Of a stretch of DNA of 16,494 nucleotides, positions 5,231 through 12,206 are shown piece by piece (the first letter of the stretch is position 1; each line of letters opens with the position of its first letter). The DNA comes from an uncultured Bacteroides sp. (GTDB taxonomy: Bacteria > Bacteroidota > Bacteroidia > Bacteroidales > Bacteroidaceae). The DNA is taken from positions 1 to 16,494 of the forward strand of contig CAAFUN010000049.1 in assembly GCA_900766195.1 (NCBI GenBank), given 5' to 3'. Under the pieces are notes generated by a model. The model was not told the DNA's origin and ran no database searches. It worked only from the letters and a program-made list of their open reading frames with translations. The translations under genes and the position numbers were made by a program.

Positions 5231-7654
5231 ATGAAAGAAGAAATATACAGTGATCTCAGCGAAGAAAAAGAAGAAAAGACCGACTATCGCGAACTCTTTT
5301 TTAAATATTATGCCTATTGGAAGTGGTTTGCAGTTTCGCTGATAGTCTGTCTGATATTAGCCTGGCTTTATCTGCATTTCACCACGCCGGTATACAATAT
5401 TTCGGCAGCCATTATTGTCCGTGACGACAAAAAAGGAGGAGATACCAGAACCAGCGCCCTGTCCATGTTTGAAGACATGGGTATTATGCCCTCTTCACAG
5501 AACATAGACAATGAAATTGAGATCATGCAGAGTAAATCACTCATCAAAGATGTGGTGACGGAGCTTAACCTTCACATCACTTACTACTCAAAAGGTGCTA
5601 TAAACAACAATGAGCTCTATACAAATTCACCTATACGCGTAAATCTTCCCCCGCAAGAAGCCGACCGTTTACCTGCTGAGGGCGTCCAGCTAGATGTTGA
5701 TTATCTACCCGGCGGAAAGTTTGAAGTATATAGCATTATCAATGAAAAAGAGATCCACAAACAGTTCGATCGGCTTCCCGCCGTACTTCCCACCGAAGTG
5801 GGTACATTCAACTTTACAGCAGACAGTACCGCTTCTTCCAGACATACCGAACCGATGCGTATTGAGATCACAATTAGTGCCCCGCTGCGTGTGGCAAGAG
5901 GTTACGCCGGAGCGTTAACCATCGAGCCTACATCCAAAACCACCTCTGTGGCACGCATCTCGTTGAAAAACTCCAATCAGCAACGTGGTGAAGATTTTAT
6001 CAATAAACTGGTGGAGATCTACAACCGCAACACCAACAACGACAAAAATGAAGTTGCGCAAAAGACCGAAGAATTCATTAAAGAACGCATCGGCATCATT
6101 GATAGCGAGCTGGGCAACACAGAGCAGCAGTTGGAAACGTTCAAACGTGATGCCGGCGTAACGGATGTGACCAAAGATGCCGAACTCGCCGCCACAGAAA
6201 AGTCAGAATATGAAAAGCTGGTGGCTGACAATGGTATCCAAATCAACCTGGTGCAATATCTTCAGGCCTATCTCAATACTCCCCAACATGCCAATGACGT
6301 ATTGCCAACCAATGTGGGGCTTATGGATACTAACCTCTCACAACTCATCAATGAGTATAATACCACGGTATTGGAGCGCAATCGGCTTCTGCGTTCTTCG
6401 TCCGAAACCAACCCTGTGGTAAGCCGCATCAACAGTAGCGTCCGTGACATGCGCGCCAATCTGGGCACTACCATCAACAGTGTGCTCAAAGGCCTGCTTA
6501 TCACTAAAACAGATCTTGACCGCCAGGCCAATAAATATGCCGGACGCATCAGTAATGCACCGGGTCAGGAACGTAAATTGGTGGGCATCCAACGTCAGCA
6601 GGAAATCAAGTCGGGTCTTTACCTTATGCTGCTGCAAAAGCGTGAAGAAAACGCCATAGCCCTTGCAGCCACCACCAACAATGCCCGAATTATAGACAAT
6701 GCCATCCCCGATGAATACCCTGTTTCACCAAAGAAGAAACTCATTTATCTCATAGCCTTTGTATTGAGTGTAGGCATCCCCATGGGAATAATCTATGTCA
6801 AAGACCTCTTGCGCTATCGCATTATAGACCGGCAGGATGTGGAAAAACTAACCACCGTCCCCATTGTGGGTGATGTAGCAGTAGCCGCTTCCAAAGAGCA
6901 GCGTCCTATTGTAGTGCGCGAAAATGACAACGACATGATGGCCGAAACTTTCCGTGCCATCCGCACCAACGTGCTCTTTATGCTGGGCGATACCGGAAAG
7001 AAAGTGATCCTGGTTACCTCCACCATAAGTGGTGAGGGTAAAACGTTCATTGCCTCCAATCTGGCCGTCAGTCTCTCATTGCTTGGCAAAAAAGTATTAC
7101 TAATAGGTCTGGACATCCGTAAGCCGGGCTTGAATAAGGTTTTTAATATTTTGCATAAAGAAAAAGGATTCACTCAATACCTGTCCAGTCCACAGACCAC
7201 GGACTTATTTGCTTTGGTACGTCCATCCATGGTTACTCCCAATCTTTATATTCTTCCCGGTGGCCTTGTCCCTCCAAATCCCACGGAATTGGTATCTCGT
7301 CGTGCATTGGATGATGCCATCACCCTACTGAGTAAAGAGTTTGATTATATCTTGCTGGACACCGCCCCCATCGGTATAGTGACCGACACTCAAATTATTG
7401 CCCGTGTGGCGGATCTAAGCATCTACGTCTGCCGGGCAGACTATACAACCAAGACCGATTACCGCCTCATCAATGAGCTGTATGACCAAAAACGGCTTCC
7501 ACAGCTCTGCACCATTATCAATGGATTGGATATGACGAAAAAGAAATATGGGTACGGCAAATACGGCAAACACTACGGTTACGGTAAAAAGTATGGATAT
7601 GGAAAGCAGTATGGATACGGATTTGAACATCTTGAAAATAAACAAAATAAATAA
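5231..7654 (+). CDS. Wzc-like chain-length regulator and BY-family tyrosine kinase
   Basis: This 807-aa inner-membrane protein has TM1 at about 31-50, a long periplasmic Wzz/GNVR region with coiled-coil stretches (about 270-480) and TM2 at about 503-522. A cytoplasmic BY-kinase domain follows. Walker A is STISGEGKT (597-605), Walker A' is LIGLDIRKPG (624-633) and Walker B is YILLDTAP (706-713). The C-terminal tail (773-796) is a run of Tyr-Gly-Lys units with nine tyrosines, the expected autophosphorylation cluster. It would work with the Wza-like protein to span the envelope and control polymer length and export. Kinase and chain-length domains are fused, as in proteobacterial Wzc, with no separate kinase gene. 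The ATG is 6 bp after the wza-like stop. Confidence 0.92.
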   Translation: MKEEIYSDLSEEKEEKTDYRELFFKYYAYWKWFAVSLIVCLILAWLYLHFTTPVYNISAAIIVRDDKKGGDTRTSALSMFEDMGIMPSSQNIDNEIEIMQSKSLIKDVVTELNLHITYYSKGAINNNELYTNSPIRVNLPPQEADRLPAEGVQLDVDYLPGGKFEVYSIINEKEIHKQFDRLPAVLPTEVGTFNFTADSTASSRHTEPMRIEITISAPLRVARGYAGALTIEPTSKTTSVARISLKNSNQQRGEDFINKLVEIYNRNTNNDKNEVAQKTEEFIKERIGIIDSELGNTEQQLETFKRDAGVTDVTKDAELAATEKSEYEKLVADNGIQINLVQYLQAYLNTPQHANDVLPTNVGLMDTNLSQLINEYNTTVLERNRLLRSSSETNPVVSRINSSVRDMRANLGTTINSVLKGLLITKTDLDRQANKYAGRISNAPGQERKLVGIQRQQEIKSGLYLMLLQKREENAIALAATTNNARIIDNAIPDEYPVSPKKKLIYLIAFVLSVGIPMGIIYVKDLLRYRIIDRQDVEKLTTVPIVGDVAVAASKEQRPIVVRENDNDMMAETFRAIRTNVLFMLGDTGKKVILVTSTISGEGKTFIASNLAVSLSLLGKKVLLIGLDIRKPGLNKVFNILHKEKGFTQYLSSPQTTDLFALVRPSMVTPNLYILPGGLVPPNPTELVSRRALDDAITLLSKEFDYILLDTAPIGIVTDTQIIARVADLSIYVCRADYTTKTDYRLINELYDQKRLPQLCTIINGLDMTKKKYGYGKYGKHYGYGKKYGYGKQYGYGFEHLENKQNK

Positions 7655-7800
7655 GTTATAATTTAATAATTCTGGTTTAATTACAAAATAACAATAATAA
7701 CATTATCGTGAAAAGCGAGATATTCATTATATCCCGTTCTTCACGATAAAAAGATTACGGCACAAAATGTAACTATTTTTTCTATTTATATATTTTACGA
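7655..7800. terminator. long hairpin between convergent genes, probable bidirectional terminator
   Basis: TTATCGTGAA (7703-7712) pairs perfectly with TTCACGATAA (7740-7749), and the pairing continues inward with two mismatches and one G-U to a five-base TCATT loop. This gives a stem of about 21 bp. It lies between the Wzc-like gene ending at 7654 and the HU-like gene ending on the other strand at 7801, where both units should stop. No long T tract follows on the plus strand, so the termination mode is uncertain. Confidence 0.6.
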
Positions 7801-8316
7801 TTATCCTAGCGGATTATCGTCTTTTCCACCTCCTTTTTGGTTACCCGATCCATTGTTTCCGCCGGACGTGGAACCTCCACTATTCCCACCCTTTTTTTGA
7901 GCCTCCAGATAGGCTTTCAAGTCTACAAATTCAATTTTCTCACCGGCACGGGTACTGGCCATATTCACCTTAATACTGGTAGAAGGACGGAAATTAATGC
8001 GCACCTGCTTGATTTTCTCCGCCGTGCACTCTTTGGAAGTAGCAACACCATCACCCTCACAACTCAAAGAAAACACTCCGAAATCTTTCACATTCACCGT
8101 CTGTCCGGCAAACAGACAATCACGCATCACCTCCACAAAGTTGGTCAACACGCTCTGGATATCACCTTTCGAAAGCGAACTGCTGTTTTTTATCTTATAC
8201 ACTACCGTATCCAGGCCTACGGTCTGCCCCAGCGTCACCAGACGCGGATAATAAAGCTTTCCCTTATCCTTCCGGGTAGGATCGGCAAAAAGTTCTTTCT
8301 TAAAAAATACTGCCAT
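7801..8316 (-). CDS. HU-like (HU-HIG type) DNA-binding protein
   Basis: This 171-aa protein has an extended HU/IHF-like fold over residues 1-125: YYPRLVTLGQTVGLDTVVYKI, then LSKGDIQSVLTNFVEVMRD, VKDFGVFSLSCEG and VRINFRPSTSI. A low-complexity tail rich in Gly, Asn and Ser follows (143-171). Bacteroidales HU-related proteins of this length often have such tails. The predicted role is nucleoid binding or DNA architecture, but the target is unknown. The start ATG is 26 bp past a TATCTTTG -7 element on the same strand. It sits between the export operon and the DUF4248 gene. HU-like, DUF4248 and BT4734-like genes often cluster in Bacteroides, though their joint function is not established. Confidence 0.85.
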   Translation of the reverse strand: MAVFFKKELFADPTRKDKGKLYYPRLVTLGQTVGLDTVVYKIKNSSSLSKGDIQSVLTNFVEVMRDCLFAGQTVNVKDFGVFSLSCEGDGVATSKECTAEKIKQVRINFRPSTSIKVNMASTRAGEKIEFVDLKAYLEAQKKGGNSGGSTSGGNNGSGNQKGGGKDDNPLG

Positions 8317-8342
8317 AATTATAGGTTTTAAAGTTTACTTAG

Positions 8343-8350
8343 CAAAGATA
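8343..8350 (-). promoter_or_regulatory. -7 element of the HU-like gene
   Basis: TATCTTTG on the minus strand is an exact TAnnTTTG match 27 bp upstream of the ATG at 8316. No TTTG is found 19-21 nt further upstream, so the -33 part is weak or absent. Confidence 0.55.
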
Positions 8351-8467
8351 CAATGCCCTTCAGTCCATCTTTCCACTTCTGTCAGCTTCTGTCCGTCTTT
8401 ATCCGCTTATGGCAGGATAACATTATCTTATCATGCAGAAGAAAGGTAGTAAATACCCCTGTCATAA

Positions 8468-8499
8468 TTTGCATAAAACACTAATTATCAGTATATTTA
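8468..8499 (+). promoter_or_regulatory. promoter of the DUF4248 gene
   Basis: TTTG (8468-8471), 20 nt, TATATTTA (8492-8499) matches the consensus at all but the last base. It lies 28 bp before the ATG at 8528, a normal leader length for this group. Confidence 0.6.
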
Positions 8500-8527
8500 T
8501 AACAGAATAACAACACCATGAAGCATC

Positions 8528-8773
8528 ATGAAAAAAGAAAGAAAGGAAGAACCGGAAACAGTATTCCGGTATCGCGCTTATGGAAAAAGCGAACTGGCTT
8601 TACTCTACATGCCATACATACAGCCCGATAGTGCTGTAAAACAACTCAAACGATGGATAGCTCTGAAACCGGGACTAAGCGAAGCACTTCATGCCTCAGG
8701 ACTCACCCCCAATGCCAAGCAGTTCAATCCGGCACAAGTGCGGCTCATTACCGATGCATTGGGTGAACCGTAA
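8528..8773 (+). CDS. small DUF4248-family protein
   Basis: This 81-aa cytoplasmic protein resembles the Bacteroidales DUF4248 family: FRYRAYGKSELALLYMP, then AVKQLKRWIALKPGLSEAL and the C-terminal FNPAQVRLITDALGEP. The pattern looks like a compact helical, winged-helix-like fold. DNA binding would be a guess, and no function is established. It is a single gene with its own promoter, convergent with the primase-helicase gene and divergent from the HU-like gene. A T-rich hairpin at 8882-8920 ends it. Confidence 0.8.
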   Translation: MKKERKEEPETVFRYRAYGKSELALLYMPYIQPDSAVKQLKRWIALKPGLSEALHASGLTPNAKQFNPAQVRLITDALGEP

Positions 8774-8802
8774 ATCCGGTCCCCAATGCATCAGTTTATT
8801 TT

Positions 8803-8866
8803 GCCCTTGTAATAGGTCTCATTAGCCCTTGCAATAATTCCGTTAGCTCTTTCAATAAATTCATCA
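8803..8866 (+). repeat. three imperfect tandem repeats of 21-22 bp
   Basis: Three adjacent units begin GCCCTTGTAATAG (8803), GCCCTTGCAATAA (8825) and GCTCTTTCAATAA (8846) and end in CATTA, CGTTA and CATCA. They share the pattern GCYCTTNYAATAN with variable centres. They sit in the 140-bp gap between the convergent DUF4248 and primase-helicase genes and may be transcribed from the plus strand past the DUF4248 stop. Confidence 0.65.
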
Positions 8867-8881
8867 GATTTACATTCATAC

Positions 8882-8922
8882 GTTCACACATTCACCTACG
8901 CCGTGTGTGAACTCTATTTTTT
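8882..8922 (+). terminator. intrinsic terminator of the DUF4248 gene
   Basis: GTTCACACA (8882-8890) pairs with TGTGTGAAC (8904-8912) around a 13-base loop. On the plus strand the stem is followed by TCTATTTTTTC. The T tract overlaps the 3' end of the convergent gene, whose stop codon is at 8914-8916. Confidence 0.7.
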
Positions 8923-11268
8923 CACTTTTTTGTAGCTATTTCCCTGATGCACAATAACCCCGTCGTTGAGGGCACGATGCAACAAGCGCTGACCCGTTGA
9001 CTGCGACCAATGGAAAGCACCGCTTCCCTTCTCTATAAATTCACAGAACTTAAACTCGTCACCCATCAGGTCCAACGACGGTTGATAAGAATAGAAATCT
9101 TTCAACGGCTTTGATTTCACTCCCATCTCCGGCAATGAAGACGACAACAGCAAGCTATGCTCTATCAGCACCATGATAATCTGCTCCGCCGTGCGGAAAT
9201 CAACATCCGTACACACATAATCGTGCGCCCCGTACATCTTGTCCTCACACTTGCGCAAGGCAGTCAGTATAGTTGCCAACCGCGAGAAAATAAGCCCGAT
9301 GCGGTAAGCAATACCGTCGGAAAGTTCTTCACCCTGTGCTACTATCGCTTTCAGCAAATTACTGCAACACAAGGTATGCTCCGCCCACTGACTATCGGTA
9401 AACTGTACCGAAGTGGGTGACTCTAACAACATCTTGTGCATCTCTATCAACTCCTTTCCCAGCGAACGGTAATAGCTGCGAAGATCACCTGCGCCGGCTT
9501 CGGGTTTGGCAGAATGCCATTCGTGTGTAGACTCCGCTGTAAGCAAGGCCAAGCGGCTGTACAAACCGTTTTCCTGAGAGTGTACCAAACTGACAAACTG
9601 ATCGGGCGTACCCGTCATACACAAAGCCAGTTTAGGGTTAGTCACCATAACCGGTTCGCCATCCACTTTGAAAGACGACGCCAGATCTTCATGCTGAAAA
9701 GCGGCGCAAAACACATCATCAAACTTTCCGAAGTCCTGCCCAATAGCAGATGCCAGCGTATTAATCTCCGAAGCATGGATAATGCCACCCAACTCACCAT
9801 TGTCGTGCAGATGCTTGTACACCCGTGTTTTGGATGTATTGGCAGGCATACACAAGCACACTTTTTTCGGTTCTTCGGGCTTGTTGCTATAGTCCGGCTT
9901 GCGTCCCTTCTTACGCGCAGCCACTGTCGCCAGGTTCCATTCCTCCAATTCCTCTTCGTAAGCCTTTTGCGCTTTCTTTCCCAGCAATCGGTAATTTTCG
10001 CATAGCGGTGCAGACAAGTACGAGGCCAATGTCACCACACCCTTTCCAGTACCCGAATTAGCCACACCTGCAAAGTAAAAATGCGGCGAATACTCTCGCT
10101 GATGATAAAGAAAAGACACCCGGGGCAGACAAGCACTCAGATGCACCAATACCCCCATAAGCAGCATATCTTTCTCCCGTCGCGAATGTGCTCCCACCAT
10201 AGCCCTTTTCAGAAACTCGGGTATTGCCTCATACACCTCATCGGGGAAGTAAGGCATGGCAGCTCTCAATTCATTCGATTTTATTGACAGGTCATCCCCA
10301 TTCAACACCTCATTTCCAATGGAACAACTAGACTTAGGTGAACGTTGACCGTTGAATGTAAAATCGGGCTTATACGGTGGTAATGGATTATCGCATACAT
10401 ACTGATAACCAGACGATAATGTTTTCTCTATTTCAGTCACCGAAAAATCATTTTCAGCCAAACGTTCACAGGACATTACTTTTAATTCGTCCATATCACG
10501 AGCCGAAAAGTTTTTACTTCTAGCACATCTCCCCAGCTTCAGCATCAGTTCGTGACGCTGCCCCTTCACAAACGCATTTTTCTGAAGGAAATCATCAAGG
10601 AAAGCTGCTATCACTCCTTTGCCTTCACCTTTCTGCATGGCATTGCCATACACACCGCGCAGAGATTCTTTCCGACGTTCTTCTTCCTCTTCCATGAGCA
10701 TCTGCTCCTCACCTTCTTTTCGCCAAGGAAACACCTCTGCATCGGGATTGAAGTACACTTCCGGATCATACACCAACGAACAATAACGTGCCAGATCGCG
10801 ACAGTTCATATCACAGGCAAAGTCCACCTCAGCCCCCAACTTGCGCGCCACTACCGAATAAGCCACCGCATACTGCCGCACGTTTTCGGCATCAATGCGC
10901 ACTGTGGCCTTCAGCCCCACGCCCGAGATGCTCGTCCAGCAATGCATCACATAAGGCAGAGCCTTGAGCCGTGCCTTTATTTCGGCCGTACGCTCATTGG
11001 TATCATCGAAATCATACACCGCCAGTGCACTGAGTTGCGCAATGTGTTTGGCGTCACGCTTTCCACGACACTGGCCGGCAATGGTTACCCCCGGCATACT
11101 CTTCTTCATGTTTTCGGCATCTTTGGTCATCTCCTTGCTGATATAGCGGCGATAGGCTTCCGTCCTGACTTGTAGTTCACTACTTGCAATAATCTCCGCT
11201 ACCTCTGCGGCAGATATGCTTCTTTCCGGTTTCGTACTCCACACAGATGTGAAGTATGAGAACTTCAT
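8914..11268 (-). CDS. BT4734-like (VirE N-terminal) / DUF3987 primase-helicase-like protein
   Basis: This protein is about 784 aa from ATG 11268; a GTG at 11283 would give 789 aa, the numbering used here. Residues about 60-190 match the BT4734-like/VirE_N region, with the acidic motif AVYDFDD (88-94) and SISGVGLKATVRID (118-131) reminiscent of primase-polymerase folds. A charged linker (190-215) follows. The DUF3987 region covers about 340-780, with a P-loop at GVANSGTGKGV (406-416). The likely activity is DNA-dependent NTP hydrolysis or priming, as in phage or element replication proteins, but no function is proven. It is a lone minus-strand gene against the direction of the polysaccharide genes, suggesting an inserted cassette. 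No partner replication or transfer genes are present in the window. Confidence 0.82.
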   Translation of the reverse strand: MKFSYFTSVWSTKPERSISAAEVAEIIASSELQVRTEAYRRYISKEMTKDAENMKKSMPGVTIAGQCRGKRDAKHIAQLSALAVYDFDDTNERTAEIKARLKALPYVMHCWTSISGVGLKATVRIDAENVRQYAVAYSVVARKLGAEVDFACDMNCRDLARYCSLVYDPEVYFNPDAEVFPWRKEGEEQMLMEEEEERRKESLRGVYGNAMQKGEGKGVIAAFLDDFLQKNAFVKGQRHELMLKLGRCARSKNFSARDMDELKVMSCERLAENDFSVTEIEKTLSSGYQYVCDNPLPPYKPDFTFNGQRSPKSSCSIGNEVLNGDDLSIKSNELRAAMPYFPDEVYEAIPEFLKRAMVGAHSRREKDMLLMGVLVHLSACLPRVSFLYHQREYSPHFYFAGVANSGTGKGVVTLASYLSAPLCENYRLLGKKAQKAYEEELEEWNLATVAARKKGRKPDYSNKPEEPKKVCLCMPANTSKTRVYKHLHDNGELGGIIHASEINTLASAIGQDFGKFDDVFCAAFQHEDLASSFKVDGEPVMVTNPKLALCMTGTPDQFVSLVHSQENGLYSRLALLTAESTHEWHSAKPEAGAGDLRSYYRSLGKELIEMHKMLLESPTSVQFTDSQWAEHTLCCSNLLKAIVAQGEELSDGIAYRIGLIFSRLATILTALRKCEDKMYGAHDYVCTDVDFRTAEQIIMVLIEHSLLLSSSLPEMGVKSKPLKDFYSYQPSLDLMGDEFKFCEFIEKGSGAFHWSQSTGQRLLHRALNDGVIVHQGNSYKKVKK

Positions 11269-11345
11269 ACTAACTGTATTCACAGTATTCCTATATTTTA
11301 AGTTTAACGATAAGGAGACCTTTTTTGCCTCCGGTTATGATGATA

Positions 11346-11353
11346 CAAAAGTA
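11346..11353 (-). promoter_or_regulatory. -7 element of the primase-helicase-like gene
   Basis: TACTTTTG on the minus strand is an exact TAnnTTTG match 77 bp upstream of the ATG at 11268. No clear TTTG lies 19-21 nt further upstream. The leader contains a GGAG...CTCC stem of four base pairs of doubtful meaning. Confidence 0.5.
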
Positions 11354-11508
11354 TAGCATATTTCATAAAATTGTTCTCATAAAATCTTATTTTTATCAAC
11401 TATTTTCAGATTAATCTATCTCATAACAAGATAGCTTTTAAAAAAAATACAAAAATGTAATATCCAAATATAATTTTTAATATAAATCAAAATTAATATT
11501 ACAAATAA
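11354..11508. other. AT-rich divergent intergenic region
   Basis: Very AT-rich sequence lies between the leftward primase-helicase promoter and the rightward UpxY promoter. No open frame, RNA gene or inverted-repeat pair like that at 2529-2869 was seen, so this second promoter does not look invertible. Confidence 0.5.
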
Positions 11509-11539
11509 TTTGTTTTAGTAAATATTAGTCATATATTTG
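11509..11539 (+). promoter_or_regulatory. promoter of the UpxY-NTPase-Ugd operon
   Basis: TTTG (11509-11512), 19 nt, TATATTTG (11532-11539) is a full consensus match. The expected start near 11546 leaves a leader of about 120 nt before the ATG at 11667. UpxY-family proteins in B. fragilis are known to act on the 5' leader of their own operon, so this leader is the likely site of antitermination. Confidence 0.85.
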
Positions 11540-11666
11540 CAAGCAATAATCTAACCTGCTAAAGAACCGTCTTTCACATCATCTTTTCTTTTTGAAAGTA
11601 AAACATGTGACAGGCGGCGGCGTAGCGTGCTTGGAGACAAACAAAATAAACATTACTTTCTTTATT

Positions 11667-12206
11667 ATGATAAACGACCTGCAGAAGCCGGGCACTACTA
11701 ACATGCGTCAATGGCTTGTAGCTTACGTGCACTCCTGCATGGAGAAACAGACGGCGAGCGCATTAGAAAACATGGGTATAGACCATTTTCTGCCCGTGCA
11801 GACCGAAGTCCGCCAATGGAGTGATCGCAAGAAGAAAGTGCAACGGTTGATTATCCCGATGATGATTTTTTTGCATGTCAGTCCCAGAGAACGCTCTATC
11901 CCTTTGGGTTTGAGTGCTATAAGTCGCTACCTTGTGCTTCGTGGTGAGCATACTCCTGCCATCATTCCCGACGATCAGATGGAGCGCTTCCGATTCATGC
12001 TCGACTATTCCCCCCAAGCAGTTGAATTTTGCGCCACTCCGCTCTCACCCGGTGATGCTGTGCGTGTTATCAAAGGTCCGCTTGCCGGTCTGGAAGGCGA
12101 GTTGGTTTATATAAACGGGAAAAGCGCTGTAGCTGTCCGATTGAACATGTTAGGCTGCGCCACTGTAGAAATGAGCGTAGGATTCATAGAAAAGAAAACA
12201 AAATAA
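11667..12206 (+). CDS. UpxY-family transcription antiterminator (NusG paralogue)
   Basis: This 179-aa protein has a NusG N-terminal domain (WLVAYVHSCMEKQTASALEN; FLPVQTEVRQWSDRKKKVQ; MMIFLHVS). A KOW-type C-terminal domain follows at about 126-176 (LSPGDAVRVIKGPLAGLEGE). The motif VRQWSDRKKKV is typical of Bacteroides UpxY proteins. These travel with RNA polymerase and prevent early termination in the leader of their cognate polysaccharide operon. The frame extends up to a TTG at 11592, but ATG 11667 is preferred. ATG 11703, just before the conserved RQWLVAY, is also possible. Its stop overlaps the start of the next gene (TAATG), implying translational coupling. No UpxZ-like inhibitor gene follows, contrary to many Bacteroides capsule loci. 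Confidence 0.88.
   Translation: MINDLQKPGTTNMRQWLVAYVHSCMEKQTASALENMGIDHFLPVQTEVRQWSDRKKKVQRLIIPMMIFLHVSPRERSIPLGLSAISRYLVLRGEHTPAIIPDDQMERFRFMLDYSPQAVEFCATPLSPGDAVRVIKGPLAGLEGELVYINGKSAVAVRLNMLGCATVEMSVGFIEKKTK

Noticed and set aside
7547..7620. CRISPR-like short repeats
   Set aside because: The repeats are codons of a Tyr/Gly-rich protein tail, with no spacers; no CRISPR array was seen in the window.
7837..8331. 164-codon plus-strand frame opposite the HU-like gene
   Set aside because: It is antisense to a clear HU-family protein and its translation has no family character.
9436..10005. 189-codon plus-strand frame opposite the primase-helicase-like gene
   Set aside because: It is a shadow frame in the reverse of a gene with a visible P-loop and conserved motifs.
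11314..11332. GGAG...CTCC inverted repeat in the leader of the primase-helicase-like gene
   Set aside because: It is four base pairs with a long loop; nothing distinguishes it from chance.
11354..11546. Second invertible promoter upstream of UpxY
   Set aside because: No pair of inverted repeats flanks the consensus promoter there, and the core CTTACTTTAGAAGTAAG is absent.
11592..11666. TTG start extending UpxY by 25 residues
   Set aside because: The added residues do not resemble the family, whose conserved part begins at RQWLVAY; the stretch reads better as an untranslated leader.
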